The notes beneath the pieces are model-generated. The model was given only the letters and a program-made list of their open reading frames with translations. It was not told where the DNA came from and did not search any database. Positions 50,416-59,170 of a stretch of DNA of 64,000 bases are shown here, one piece after another. Where the stretch lies: assembly GCA_028279345.1 (NCBI GenBank), contig JANQNY010000034.1:1-64000 (forward strand), given 5' to 3'. Every line of letters starts with the position of its first letter. Within the stretch, counting starts at the first letter, position 1. Origin of the DNA: Geminicoccaceae bacterium. GTDB lineage: Bacteria; Pseudomonadota; Alphaproteobacteria; Geminicoccales; Geminicoccaceae. The position numbers and the translations under genes are program-made.

Positions 50416-51387
50416 TCAGCGGAGCTTCGGGTTGAGGGCGTCCCTGAGCCAGTCGCCCAGGAGATTGACGGCCAGCACGAGGATCACCAAGGCCACACCG
50501 GGAAAAATCGTCATCCACCACTCGCCCGAGAACAGGAAGTCGTTGCCGATGCGGATCAGCGTGCCGAGCGACGGGTTGGTGACCGGCACGCCGACGCCGA
50601 GGAAGGAGAGGGTGGCCTCGGTGATGATGGCAATCGCCAGGGATAGCGTCGCGATGACCAGCACCGGCCCCATGACGTTGGGGAGCACGTGGCGGTACAT
50701 GATCAGAATCGGGTGGATGCCGATGACGCGCGCGGCTTGAACATACTCCTTGTTCTTCTCGACCAGCGTCGAGCCGCGCACGGTGCGGGCGAAGTTGACC
50801 CACAAGGACGCGGCGATGGCGATCACGAGCACGGCGAGCTTGCTCTCGGCGTGCGCCGCGCGGCCGAGCACCGCGCCCGCGATGCCGTCGATCATGAGGG
50901 CGATGAGGATCGCCGGAAAGGTGAGTTGAACGTCGGCGATACGCATGATGAGCGCGTCGATCCAGCCGCCGAAATAGCCCGAGATGAGGCCCAATATGGT
51001 TCCCACCACGGCGGCGATGAGCACGCCCAGGAAGCCCACCATCAGCGAGATCCTGAGCCCGAAGATGATCGCCGAGAGCACGTCCCGGCCCTGATCGTCG
51101 GTGCCGAGGAGGAAGGTCGCGTCGCCGCCCGCGACCCAGGCGGGCGGGCGGAAGGCGTCCATGAGGTTGAGGCCGGCGATGTTGTAGGTATCGTAGGGGG
51201 CCACCCACGGCGCAAAGATCGCGCAGAAGAACAGGATCATGGTGACGACGAACGCAATGATCGTCACCGGGGAGCGCTTGAAGCTGTAGAAGACGTCGCC
51301 GTCCAGAAACGCCTTGATGTTGCCAGAGAGCCGTGCCCCGAAGCTCGGCGCGGCGGGCAGCTCGACCGTCGTCTCGATGTTCTGCAT
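50416..51387 (-). CDS. dppC: Di/oligopeptide ABC transporter permease (DppC type)
   Basis: 323 aa, six membrane helices. N-terminal OppC-type segment with helix TIIAFVVTMILFFCAIFAPWVAPYD, LLGTDDQGRDVLSAIIFGLRISLMVGF (the OppC motif), EYVQAARVIGIHPILIMYRHVLPN (EAA loop contacting the ATPases), and C-terminal LLGDWLRDALNPKLR. Forms the channel with DppB. Ten bases after dppB. Confidence 0.95.
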   Translation of the reverse strand: MQNIETTVELPAAPSFGARLSGNIKAFLDGDVFYSFKRSPVTIIAFVVTMILFFCAIFAPWVAPYDTYNIAGLNLMDAFRPPAWVAGGDATFLLGTDDQGRDVLSAIIFGLRISLMVGFLGVLIAAVVGTILGLISGYFGGWIDALIMRIADVQLTFPAILIALMIDGIAGAVLGRAAHAESKLAVLVIAIAASLWVNFARTVRGSTLVEKNKEYVQAARVIGIHPILIMYRHVLPNVMGPVLVIATLSLAIAIITEATLSFLGVGVPVTNPSLGTLIRIGNDFLFSGEWWMTIFPGVALVILVLAVNLLGDWLRDALNPKLR

Positions 51388-51397
51388 CGTCGCCCTC

Positions 51398-52381
51398 CTA
51401 GTGCGCCGGCCCGGGCCGCTCGATCCGTAGGCGCGGATCGACGGCGTAGTAGAGCAGGTCGACGGTGAGGTTGATGAGGACGAAGAAGAGCGCCACCAGA
51501 ACCAGGTAGCTCGACATGATCGGAATATCGACGAACTGGATCGCCTGGATGATCAACAGGCCCATCCCCGGCCACTGAAACACCGTCTCGGTAATGATCG
51601 AGAAGGCGAGCAGGGCGCCGATCTGCAGGCCCATGATGGTAATGACCGGCACCAACGTGTTCTTGAGCGCGTGGCCGAAATTGATCGAGCGCTGCTTGAG
51701 CCCGCGGGCACGCGCGAACTTGATGTAGTCCGTGCGCAGCACTTCGAGCATCTCGGCGCGCACGAGGCGCATGATCAGCGTGAGCTGGAAGAGCGCGAGG
51801 GTGAAGGCCGGCATGATGATATGGCTCCAGCCCTGAAGCGTGAGGAAGCTGGTCTGCCACCCGCCGAGGTCGACGGTCCCGCCGCGGCCGAAGGTCGGCA
51901 GCCAACCGAGCCAGACGCCGAACGTCAGGATCAGGATGATGCCGATGAGAAAGGTCGGCAGCGAGATGCCGATGAGGCTGATCGTCAAGAACACGCGCGA
52001 CAGCCAAGAATAGCGGTTGAGGCCCGTATAGACCCCCATGGGCACGCCGATCGCGAGCGCCAGGATGGCGGAAAGGAAGACCAACTCCAGCGTCGCCGGC
52101 AGGCGTTCGGCGATGAGCTGGTCGACGGGCTTGCCCATCCGATAGGAGATGCCGAACTCGCCCTGCATCGCATTCCCCACCCACTTCACGAACTGGATGG
52201 GGATGGGGTCGTTGAGCCCGAGCTGCTCGCGGAGCGCCTCGCGTTGCGCCTCGGTCGCCTCCTGGCCGACCATGTTGTTGATCGGGTCGCCGACGAACTG
52301 GAACAGCGAGAAGGAGATGAGCGCGACGACCAGCATCACGAACACCGCCTGGATCATGCGCTGTGCGATGAAGTCGATCAT
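51398..52381 (-). CDS. dppB: Di/oligopeptide ABC transporter permease (DppB type)
   Basis: 327 aa, six membrane helices. Starts with the OppB pattern FIAQRMIQAVFVMLVVALISFSLF, then DPIPIQFVKWVGNAMQGEFGISYRMGKPV, TDYIKFARARGLKQRSINFGHALKNTLVPVITIMG (EAA loop), and ends VDLLYYAVDPRLR. 57 bases downstream of the binding-protein gene dppA, with no obvious terminator in the gap. Confidence 0.95.
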   Translation of the reverse strand: MIDFIAQRMIQAVFVMLVVALISFSLFQFVGDPINNMVGQEATEAQREALREQLGLNDPIPIQFVKWVGNAMQGEFGISYRMGKPVDQLIAERLPATLELVFLSAILALAIGVPMGVYTGLNRYSWLSRVFLTISLIGISLPTFLIGIILILTFGVWLGWLPTFGRGGTVDLGGWQTSFLTLQGWSHIIMPAFTLALFQLTLIMRLVRAEMLEVLRTDYIKFARARGLKQRSINFGHALKNTLVPVITIMGLQIGALLAFSIITETVFQWPGMGLLIIQAIQFVDIPIMSSYLVLVALFFVLINLTVDLLYYAVDPRLRIERPGPAH

Positions 52382-52438
52382 CGGCGTCTCCTTTTGGCGC
52401 GGCGGGCCCGAGAGCCCGGCCGCGCCTGGACACTTCGC

Positions 52439-54025
52439 CTACTTCAAGGTGACGTAGCGCAAGTCGATGTCGTTGAACGGTCGCTGGATGACCTCCTCGA
52501 CCGTGTCCGCTCGCACGCCCCACGCCAGCGCCTGCTGGTGCAGTGGAATGTGGCCGACATCCTCCTTGTGGATCCGGAAGGCCTCGCGAATGAGCTCGTT
52601 GCGCGCCTCCTCGTCGACGGTCTGGGAGATCTGGACGCTCAGCTCCTCGACCTCCGGGTTGGAGTAACGACCGGAGTTCCAAGCACCCGAACCAGGCGCT
52701 TCCGTCGTCATTAGGTTCTGCAGCGGGTTGTGGGCGTCGTATGACCCCGGCGTCCAGCCGAGCATGAAGAAGCTCGTGTCGTGGTCCCGGATCTTGTTGA
52801 AGTGCAGGGACTTGGTCTGGGCGTTCAGGGTCACATCAATCCCGATCCGCTCCAGCATCGCCACCATCGCCGTGCAGATCGCCTCGTCGTTGACGTAGCG
52901 GTCGTTGGGGCAGTCGAAGGTGACCGGGAATCCGTCGGGGTAGCCCGCTTCCGCAAGCAGCTCCTGGGCGCGCTCGGGATCGAAGGGATAGGGCTCGTTC
53001 ATGTCCTCTTGGAAGCCATTGATGCCCGGCGCGACCATGAGGCCGGTCGGCGTCGCGGCGCCGCGCATCACCACGCGCTTGATGCCTTCCTTGTCGATCG
53101 CGTGCGCGAAGGCTTCGCGCACGCGAACGTCCTTGAACGGGTTCTCGCCCGAGCCGGGCATGTCGAGCAACTCGTCGCGGTGGTGATCGAAGCCGAAGAA
53201 GATGGTCCGAAGCTCCGGGCCCTGCAGCACCGTGACATCGGGCTCACCTTCCAGCCGCGGGATGTCCTGCAATGGTACGGGATACATCGCATCGATCTCG
53301 CCCGAGAGCAGGGCTGCGACGCGCGTGGCGTCGTTGCCGATCGGGGTGAAGATCGCCTGATCGATGTTGTCGGTGCGCTCGTCCTGGCCCCACCAATCCT
53401 CGAAAGGTTCGAGGACGACGCGGTTGTCCTGAACCCATTCGACGATCCGGAAGGGACCGGTGCCGTTCGCGTTGGCGTTGGCAAAGTTCTGCAGGCCCGC
53501 GCCAGCGATGACCTCGAACGCATCATTCTCGTCCATGAACTCCTTATCGACGATGTAAAAGTTCGGCATGTTGAGCAGCAGCGTCGGGTCTGGCGCCTTG
53601 GTCTTGATTTCGACGGTGTAGTCGTCGATCGCGTTCACGCTCTCGATCGAGGAGATCGCAAACGCCATGTCCGAGCTCTCCTGGCTCTGGCGCTCGAAGC
53701 TGTAGACGACGTCGTCGGCGGTGAAAGGGTTGCCGTTGTGGAAAGTGACGCCCTCGCGCAGCGTGAAGATCCACGTCGTGTCGTCGGTACGTTCCCACTC
53801 GGTGGCGAGATCCGGTTCCAACGACAGGTCCGGCAAGCGGTGGATGAGCCGACCGTAGATGTTCGACTTCATCGTGTTGGTCGGTCCCTCGTTGTTGTTG
53901 TGAGGGTCGAGACCAAGGATGTCGCCAGTCGTGGAGTAGCGGAACACCTTGTCCTGGGCGTCCGCCGTTGCCGCCGTCAGCGCCATGAGCGCGGCCGAGG
54001 CCAACAGTAGGCCGGGTCGGGTCAT
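52439..54025 (-). CDS. dppA: Dipeptide-type ABC substrate-binding protein (SBP family 5), copy A
   Basis: 528 aa from ATG 54025 with GGGAGA upstream. Signal peptide (LLLASAALMALTAATADA|QDK). Family-5 features: VFRYSTTGDILGLDPHNNN, DLATEWERTDDTTWIFTLREGVTFHNGNPFTADDVVYSF, NGTGPFRIVEWVQDN and the C-terminal PLHQQALAWGVR. First gene of the dpp operon. A second, very similar receptor gene lies directly upstream (54263-55858). Ligand unknown; family 5 binds peptides but also opines, glutathione, sugars and other polar solutes. Confidence 0.95.
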   Translation of the reverse strand: MTRPGLLLASAALMALTAATADAQDKVFRYSTTGDILGLDPHNNNEGPTNTMKSNIYGRLIHRLPDLSLEPDLATEWERTDDTTWIFTLREGVTFHNGNPFTADDVVYSFERQSQESSDMAFAISSIESVNAIDDYTVEIKTKAPDPTLLLNMPNFYIVDKEFMDENDAFEVIAGAGLQNFANANANGTGPFRIVEWVQDNRVVLEPFEDWWGQDERTDNIDQAIFTPIGNDATRVAALLSGEIDAMYPVPLQDIPRLEGEPDVTVLQGPELRTIFFGFDHHRDELLDMPGSGENPFKDVRVREAFAHAIDKEGIKRVVMRGAATPTGLMVAPGINGFQEDMNEPYPFDPERAQELLAEAGYPDGFPVTFDCPNDRYVNDEAICTAMVAMLERIGIDVTLNAQTKSLHFNKIRDHDTSFFMLGWTPGSYDAHNPLQNLMTTEAPGSGAWNSGRYSNPEVEELSVQISQTVDEEARNELIREAFRIHKEDVGHIPLHQQALAWGVRADTVEEVIQRPFNDIDLRYVTLK

Positions 54026-54262
54026 GTTGATGTCTCCCAAACGACGCGGGCCGATTCGTCCCCGCAGATCGACCACGCATAGCTGAGTTGCAGGCATGTA
54101 ACCAGACCAAGGTGGAACAAGCGCCGCCTGTGTCAAACCCCCGTTTTCCGGCCCATCGGCCGGTGCCGGCATCGGGCGTCCCATGTGCGTTGCGGCTGCG
54201 GGTCACAGGCCCGTGATCCGCGCCTCCCAACCGATGCGCGACCTCCGTAGCGAATGACGCGC

Positions 54263-55858
54263 CTAATCGAGCGTCACGTACCGCAAGTCGACGTCGTCGA
54301 AGGGTCGTTGGACGATCTCGGCAACCGCGTCGGTCCGCACCCCCCAGGCGAGCGCCTGCTGGTGCAGCGGAAGGTGCCCAACCTCGTCGTAGTGGATCTG
54401 AAACGCCTCTCGGATCAATGCGTCGCGCGCTTCGCTATCGACGGTGGACGCGATCAGATCGGTGAGCTCCTCGATCCTGGGGTTGCTGTAGCGGCCCGAG
54501 TTCCACGTGCCCTGGCCGGGGCCGTCCAGCGTTATGATGTTCTGCAAGACGTTGTGCGCGTCGAACGAGCCCGGCGTCCACCCGAGCATGTAGAAGCTGG
54601 TATCGTAGCCGCTGGGCGCACCGATCTTGTTGAAATGCAGCGAGCGCGGCTGGGCGTTCAGCGTCACGTCGATGCCGACGCGCTCCAGCATCGGAATCAT
54701 GGCCGTACAGATCGCTTCGTCATTCACGTAGCGGTCGTTCGGGCAATCCAGCGTGATCGGGAAACCGTCAGGATAGCCTGCCTCGGCGAGCAGAAGCTTC
54801 GCTTGCTCAGGTTCGAACGGGTAGGGCGTGTTCATGTCTTCCTGGAAGCCCTCGATGCCAGGCGCGATCATCAATCCCGTCGGCGTTGCGGCGTCACGCA
54901 TGACGACGCGCTTGATGCCCTCCTTGTCGATCGCCAAGGCGAAGGCGCGCCGCACGCGGCCATCTTTTAGCGGGTTCTCTCCGGAGCCTGGCATGTCCAG
55001 CAGCTCATCGCGGTGCTGGTCGAAGCCGAAGAAGATCGTGCGCAGCTCCGGCCCCTGAAGAACGGCGACGTCAGGATGGCCGGTGAGCCGCGGCACGTCC
55101 TGCAGTGGGATCGGGTACATCATGTCGACCTCGCCGGAGAGGAGTGCTGCCACCCGCGTGGCATCGTTGCCGATGGGTGTGAAGATGGCTCGCTCGACAT
55201 TGCCGGCGTCGTCGCCATGGCCCCACCAGTGAGCGTTTCGCTCCACCTCTAGTCGATTGTCCTGTACCCATTCCACTAGCCGGAATGGGCCGGTCCCGTT
55301 GGCGTTCGTATTGACGAAACTCTGCGCGCCGGCTGCAAGAGCCACATCGAATCCATCATTTTCTTCTGTGTATTCTTCATCAACAATGAAAAACAGTGGC
55401 AGATTAAGTAGTAACGTTGGGTCAGGCGCACTCGTCTTAACTTCGATGGTCAAGTCGTCGATCGGTTCGATGGTTGCGATGGACGCCACCGCCGTGGCCA
55501 TTTCGGCACCTGGCTGACGTTGTCGCTCGAAACTGTAGATGACGTCGTTGGCGGCAAAGGGGTTCCCGTTGTGAAAGGTCACGCCGTCGCGGAGCGTGAA
55601 GATCCACGTCGTCTCATCGACGCGTTCCCACTCGGTGGCGAGATCCGGCGCCAGCGACAGATCGGGTCGGCGATGAATCAAGCTGCCATAGAGGTTGCCC
55701 TTCATCGCGTTGGTCGGGCCATTGTTGTGCGCGTGCGGATCGAGGCCGAGGATGTCCCCGCTGGCGGCGTAGCGGAACACCTTCTCCTGCGCGTCGGCGG
55801 TTCGCGCTGCGAGCGCCAGGAATGCGGAGAGGACCAATACGAGACTGAGCCTGAGCAT
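54263..55858 (-). CDS. Dipeptide-type ABC substrate-binding protein (SBP family 5), copy B
   Basis: 531 aa from ATG 55858. Signal peptide (LSLVLVLSAFLALAARTADA|QEK), then the same domain course as copy A (VFRYAASGDILGLDPHAHN, TWIFTLRDGVTFHNGNPFAANDVIYSF, NGTGPFRLVEWVQDNRLE, SGRYSNPRIEEL). By eye roughly 70-75 % identical to copy A, so a tandem duplicate; differences cluster in residues 160-250 (for example LFFIVDEEYTEENDGFDVALAAGAQSF against NFYIVDKEFMDENDAFEVIAGAG). A/T-rich patch at 55330-55450. 237 bases separate it from dppA. Divergent from comD. Confidence 0.94.
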   Translation of the reverse strand: MLRLSLVLVLSAFLALAARTADAQEKVFRYAASGDILGLDPHAHNNGPTNAMKGNLYGSLIHRRPDLSLAPDLATEWERVDETTWIFTLRDGVTFHNGNPFAANDVIYSFERQRQPGAEMATAVASIATIEPIDDLTIEVKTSAPDPTLLLNLPLFFIVDEEYTEENDGFDVALAAGAQSFVNTNANGTGPFRLVEWVQDNRLEVERNAHWWGHGDDAGNVERAIFTPIGNDATRVAALLSGEVDMMYPIPLQDVPRLTGHPDVAVLQGPELRTIFFGFDQHRDELLDMPGSGENPLKDGRVRRAFALAIDKEGIKRVVMRDAATPTGLMIAPGIEGFQEDMNTPYPFEPEQAKLLLAEAGYPDGFPITLDCPNDRYVNDEAICTAMIPMLERVGIDVTLNAQPRSLHFNKIGAPSGYDTSFYMLGWTPGSFDAHNVLQNIITLDGPGQGTWNSGRYSNPRIEELTDLIASTVDSEARDALIREAFQIHYDEVGHLPLHQQALAWGVRTDAVAEIVQRPFDDVDLRYVTLD

Positions 55859-56017
55859 TTCTGTGTCCCCCGAAAATGCGGTCCAGTATCCTGATGCAAC
55901 AGAGCGGAATATAGCGGAAAACAGCCGAGCCAGCCAGAAGCGGACAGTATGGTCTAGCGGTGCACGACACTTGCAACATGGCTTGAGGCGTGGCCGCAGG
56001 CGGTGGAGGGAGGCGCC

Positions 56018-56524
56018 TTGGAAGCGTGGCAGCAACACATCATCGAGGCGATCGCCGCTGCCGGCATTCGCCAGGTTGCCTACGTTCCAGACGCGGGTCA
56101 CACCCCCGTGATTCAAGCTTGCGAAGCCGATCCCGCCATCGAGGCGACGGTGCTGACGACCGAGGAGGAGGGCATCGCGCTCTTGGCCGGCGCCTGGCTC
56201 GGTGGCCAGCGTGGCTGCCTCCTCATGCAGTCGAGCGGCGTCGGCAACTGCATCAACATGCTCGCGCTTGCGAAGGCCGGCGGGTTCCCGCTGCCAATGC
56301 TCGTGACCATGCGCGGCGAGTGGGCGGAGTTCAACGGCTGGCAGGTGCCGATGGGGCGCGCGACGACGCCGGCGTTGGAGGCGATCGGCGTCATGGTCCA
56401 TCGGGCTGAGCGCGCTGAAGAGGTGGCCGACGCGGTCAGCGGTGCTTTCGACCTCGCGTTCCACGGCGAGCTGCCGGTTGCTGTGCTGCTGGCGCAGCGC
56501 CTCACTGGCAGGAAACGGTGGTGA
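56018..56524 (+). CDS. comD: ThDP-dependent decarboxylase alpha subunit (sulfopyruvate/phosphonopyruvate decarboxylase type)
   Basis: 168 aa from TTG 56018, which has GGAGGGAGG immediately upstream; GTG 56003 is an alternative. It corresponds to the PYR half of ThDP enzymes: IRQVAYVPDAGHTPVI, the activating Glu in LTTEEEGIALLAGAWLGG, LLMQSSGVGNCINML. Split alpha/beta decarboxylases of this sort are ComDE (sulfopyruvate to sulfoacetaldehyde) and some phosphonopyruvate decarboxylases. No PEP mutase is near, and the window encodes sulfopyruvate-forming enzymes, which favours ComD, but the true substrate is not proven. Confidence 0.78.
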   Translation: MEAWQQHIIEAIAAAGIRQVAYVPDAGHTPVIQACEADPAIEATVLTTEEEGIALLAGAWLGGQRGCLLMQSSGVGNCINMLALAKAGGFPLPMLVTMRGEWAEFNGWQVPMGRATTPALEAIGVMVHRAERAEEVADAVSGAFDLAFHGELPVAVLLAQRLTGRKRW

Positions 56525-57093
56525 CGGGTCTCGACCGCCGCGACGCGGTGGCAGCGCTGCTCGCTGAGCGCGGTGACCTGCTGGTCGTCACAGGTTTGGG
56601 CTCGCCCGCCTACGATGCCTGCGCCGCGGGCGACCATCCGCGCACGTACTACCTCTGGGCCGCCATGGGTGGTGCGGTGCCGATGGGTCTGGGGCTTGCG
56701 CTCGCCCGGCCCGAGGACCCGGTGCTCGTGCTCACCGGCGACGGCGAGCTGTTGATGGGGCTGGGCGCGCTCGCGACCGCCGGCGCCAAGCGGCCTGCCA
56801 ATTTGAGCATCGTCGTCCTCGACAATCGGCGCTATGGCGAGACCGGCATGCAGGAGAGCCATACGGCCAGGGGCATCGACCTCGTCGGTGTCGCCGATGC
56901 CTGCAGGTTCGCCTGGACGCAGCGGGTATCGACGATGGACGACGTGCATGCGCTCGCACCGCGCCTGCAGGCACGGAGCGGGCTGGGGCTAGCCCTCTTG
57001 GAGGTGCAGGCCGACGACCCGCCGCGAGTCTTGCCGACCCGCGACGGCCACTGGCTCAAGCGACGAATGCGTGAGGCGCTAGGCGTCGCCTGA
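56518..57093 (+). CDS. comE: ThDP-dependent decarboxylase beta subunit (sulfopyruvate/phosphonopyruvate decarboxylase type)
   Basis: 191 aa from GTG 56518, overlapping comD by seven bases. The ThDP-pyrophosphate half: YYLWAAMGGAVPMGLGLALA and the GDG...N motif, VLTGDGELLMGLGALATAGAKRPANLSIVVLDNRRYGETG. Ends with DPPRVLPTRDGHWLKRRM. Together with comD it makes a complete two-chain enzyme. Convergent with the DUF1428 gene five bases away. The same caution on substrate applies. Confidence 0.78.
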   Translation: MVTGLDRRDAVAALLAERGDLLVVTGLGSPAYDACAAGDHPRTYYLWAAMGGAVPMGLGLALARPEDPVLVLTGDGELLMGLGALATAGAKRPANLSIVVLDNRRYGETGMQESHTARGIDLVGVADACRFAWTQRVSTMDDVHALAPRLQARSGLGLALLEVQADDPPRVLPTRDGHWLKRRMREALGVA

Positions 57094-57098
57094 CGGCG

Positions 57099-57452
57099 TC
57101 AGACGTCCAAGATCACTTCGAAGCCGCCATAGATCATCCGCTTGCCGTCGAAGGGTGGTTCCTTGAAAAGCGATTCGAGGCGCGGGTCGGCCATGAATTT
57201 GGCGCCGCCTTCTTCGCGCGCCTGCTTCGATGGCCAGACGATCCACGAGAAGACGACCGTTTCGTCCGGCTCGAGCTGCACTGCGCGGGGGAACGAGGTC
57301 AGCTCGCCGACCGGCGTGTCGTCGCCCCAGCACTCGACGACCTGGAGCGCGCCGAGTTCCTTGAAGATGGCGGCGGCGTCCGCAGCCATCTGGCGATAGC
57401 GCTCACGCTCTGCCGTCTTCACGGCAATCACAAAGCCTTGGACGCTGGTCAT
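57099..57452 (-). CDS. DUF1428 family protein (YbaA-like)
   Basis: 117 aa, complete. QGFVIAVKTAERERYRQMAADAAAIFKELGALQVVECWGDDTPVGELTSFPRAVQLEPDETVVFSWIVWPSKQAREEG and DGKRMIYGGFEVILD are the DUF1428 pattern, a ferredoxin-like alpha/beta dimer fold of unknown function. It is divergent from a MarR regulator with an operator palindrome in between, an arrangement seen for this family elsewhere, so it is probably under that regulator's control. Confidence 0.93.
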   Translation of the reverse strand: MTSVQGFVIAVKTAERERYRQMAADAAAIFKELGALQVVECWGDDTPVGELTSFPRAVQLEPDETVVFSWIVWPSKQAREEGGAKFMADPRLESLFKEPPFDGKRMIYGGFEVILDV

Positions 57453-57616
57453 TGTAGCCTGTCCTCCGGTGGCTGTTCGTAGACTGCTCGCGGTGTTGCC
57501 CGATCAAGCCCCACCATTTCGATCAGCGCTCGGCGCAGCCGTTGAGCCAGCGGCGCTTGCTGGCGCCCATCGTGTTGCTCATCGGCCGTCCGTCCCAGTC
57601 GACGTCTGGCAAGCTC

Positions 57617-57640
57617 GTTGACAACTACGTTGATGTCAAC
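57617..57640. promoter_or_regulatory. MarR operator candidate
   Basis: A 24-base palindrome with outer arms GTTGACA / TGTCAAC, matched in ten of twelve pairs. It starts 35 bases and ends 11 bases before the MarR start codon, so a bound regulator would block its own promoter; the DUF1428 start lies 164 bases away on the other side. MarR sites of the TTGACATCAA style are well known. Confidence 0.7.
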
Positions 57641-57651
57641 ATATTTTCGAC

Positions 57652-58098
57652 ATGCCAATGCATGACGACCTACCGTTGCGGGTCACGCACGAAGTTCGTG
57701 ACCGATGCCTCTGCCTGCACCTGCAGCGGGCGGCGCGTGCCGTGGCAAGGCGTTTCGACGAGGCGCTCCGGCCCTTCAACCTCACCAACGGTCAATACTC
57801 GCTTCTGATCGCCCTGAACCGGCCGACGGCACCGCGGCTAGGTGATGTGGCGCGGCTCCTGGCGATGGACCGGACGACGCTCACCGCCAACCTCAAGCCG
57901 CTCGAACGCCGTGGTCTCGTCGCCGTCGGTACGGATCCCGAGGACCGCCGTGGCCGTCTCATAGGGCTGCGCGACGCGGGTCGAGAGCTGCTTTGCCGCG
58001 CCGTGCCCGTCTGGCGCGCGACGCACGACGCGCTCGAGGCGGAGCGGCCCGGGCTCGACGCCGAACGGCTGCGCACGGACCTACGTTCCCTTGATTGA
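57652..58098 (+). CDS. MarR family transcriptional regulator
   Basis: 148 aa. Helices and wing: HLQRAARAVARRFDEALRPFNLTNGQYSLLIALNRP, LGDVARLLAMDRTTLTANLKPLERRGLVAVGTDPEDRRGRLIGLRDAGRELL, the full MarR pattern with the D-x-R-x-R wing. The stretch RCLCLHLQRAARAV carries two cysteines near the N-terminus that might sense oxidants. Likely autoregulated through the palindrome just upstream and controlling the divergent DUF1428 gene. Convergent with chaN. Confidence 0.93.
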   Translation: MPMHDDLPLRVTHEVRDRCLCLHLQRAARAVARRFDEALRPFNLTNGQYSLLIALNRPTAPRLGDVARLLAMDRTTLTANLKPLERRGLVAVGTDPEDRRGRLIGLRDAGRELLCRAVPVWRATHDALEAERPGLDAERLRTDLRSLD

Positions 58099-58104
58099 TC
58101 GGTG

Positions 58105-59031
58105 TCAGCCCCGCGACTGGCGAAACTGGTCGCAATAGTCGAAGTCGATCGGCTTGGCGCGCGGTGTGAACCAGACGAAGTCGTAGGGCGCATCATCCGC
58201 GTCCAACGCCGTCCTACTGGGCTCGACCTCGACGAGGCCGAGGCTCACCACGGTGGCATCGGGCGCAAGGCGCGCCAGCACGGGCGGGACGGCGATCGTC
58301 GTGTCGGCATGGCCGTTGCCGGTGATCAGCACGCCCTGGCCCCCGCCCGTCAACCTGACGAGCTGGTCCGCCAGCATGGCGTCGCGGGCACGCTGGACTG
58401 CGACCATCGACGCCGCGGCGTCGCCGGGCGCGTGCCCGCAATGCGCTGCCACCATCGCGGCCTCGCGCACCGTCTGGTCGTCGGCCGCGAGCGGCACGCT
58501 CAGCCCGGTCCGTTCGACAAAACCCGCATCGAGCAAGCGAAAGCCGCCCTCGTAGACGGCACGCACATCCTGCCGACTGAGATCGGCGGCGACGATCGTG
58601 GCGTCATGACGAATGGCGGCATGGACGATCGGGCCATACCAAGCCCAGCTCCCCCAGCCGAGCTGGTCCCACTCGATCGCGTCGGCCAGGCCGGCGGCGT
58701 CGCCCGCCTGCTGGAAATGCAGCGTGATGGGCATTTGGAGGTCGCGGGGGAACATCTCGAACGCCACGACGTCGAGCCGCCCGGCGGTGCCCAGGTGCTC
58801 GACCAGCTCCGCCTGGATCACGTGGTGGCGCGCGTTGTCGTGCTTCTCACCCAAGACCACGAAGTCCGCCTCGGACAGCACGCCCTCCAGTTCGGCGCGG
58901 CTGACTTCGGCGTCATCGGAGGTGCGCACGATGCGATCCACCAGCGGGTGGTCGCTGAGATGGAGGCCTCCGTCGGCTGCGGCATGGCCCGTGAGGAGGA
59001 CGGTGGCCGCGACGGCGATGATCCGGCGCAT
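58105..59031 (-). CDS. ChaN/PhuW family haem-associated protein
   Basis: 308 aa from ATG 59031, with a signal peptide (RRIIAVAATVLLTGHAAA). ChaN-like domain: EADFVVLGEKHDNARHHVIQAELVEHL, LDVVAFEMFPRDLQ, the tyrosine-containing WAWYGPIVHAAI, and ITGNGHADTTIAVPPVL. The family includes Campylobacter ChaN, an iron-regulated protein binding cofacial haems, and is also annotated DUF399. There is no lipobox, so a soluble periplasmic protein. No haem-uptake genes are nearby. Confidence 0.88.
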   Translation of the reverse strand: MRRIIAVAATVLLTGHAAADGGLHLSDHPLVDRIVRTSDDAEVSRAELEGVLSEADFVVLGEKHDNARHHVIQAELVEHLGTAGRLDVVAFEMFPRDLQMPITLHFQQAGDAAGLADAIEWDQLGWGSWAWYGPIVHAAIRHDATIVAADLSRQDVRAVYEGGFRLLDAGFVERTGLSVPLAADDQTVREAAMVAAHCGHAPGDAAASMVAVQRARDAMLADQLVRLTGGGQGVLITGNGHADTTIAVPPVLARLAPDATVVSLGLVEVEPSRTALDADDAPYDFVWFTPRAKPIDFDYCDQFRQSRG

Positions 59032-59170
59032 GGTGCGCTCCTGGCTGATCACCTACCTAGAGATGGCATCGCGGGCCTCCGCAGCAACCGCCGGCCCTGG
59101 GCGATTGGCCGCGCGTCGTGGGTCGTGTAGAAGCACGCATCCCTCGAACCCGCCCCGGCTGCCTTTCTCG

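Noticed and set aside
48372..52381. Nickel or glutathione-specific ABC importer
   Set aside because: The receptors and ATPases are of general family-5 dipeptide type; nothing in the sequence fixes a nickel or glutathione ligand.
55859..56464. N-terminal extension of the second ABC receptor (frame open to 56464)
   Set aside because: It lies antisense to comD, and a normal signal peptide starts at ATG 55858.
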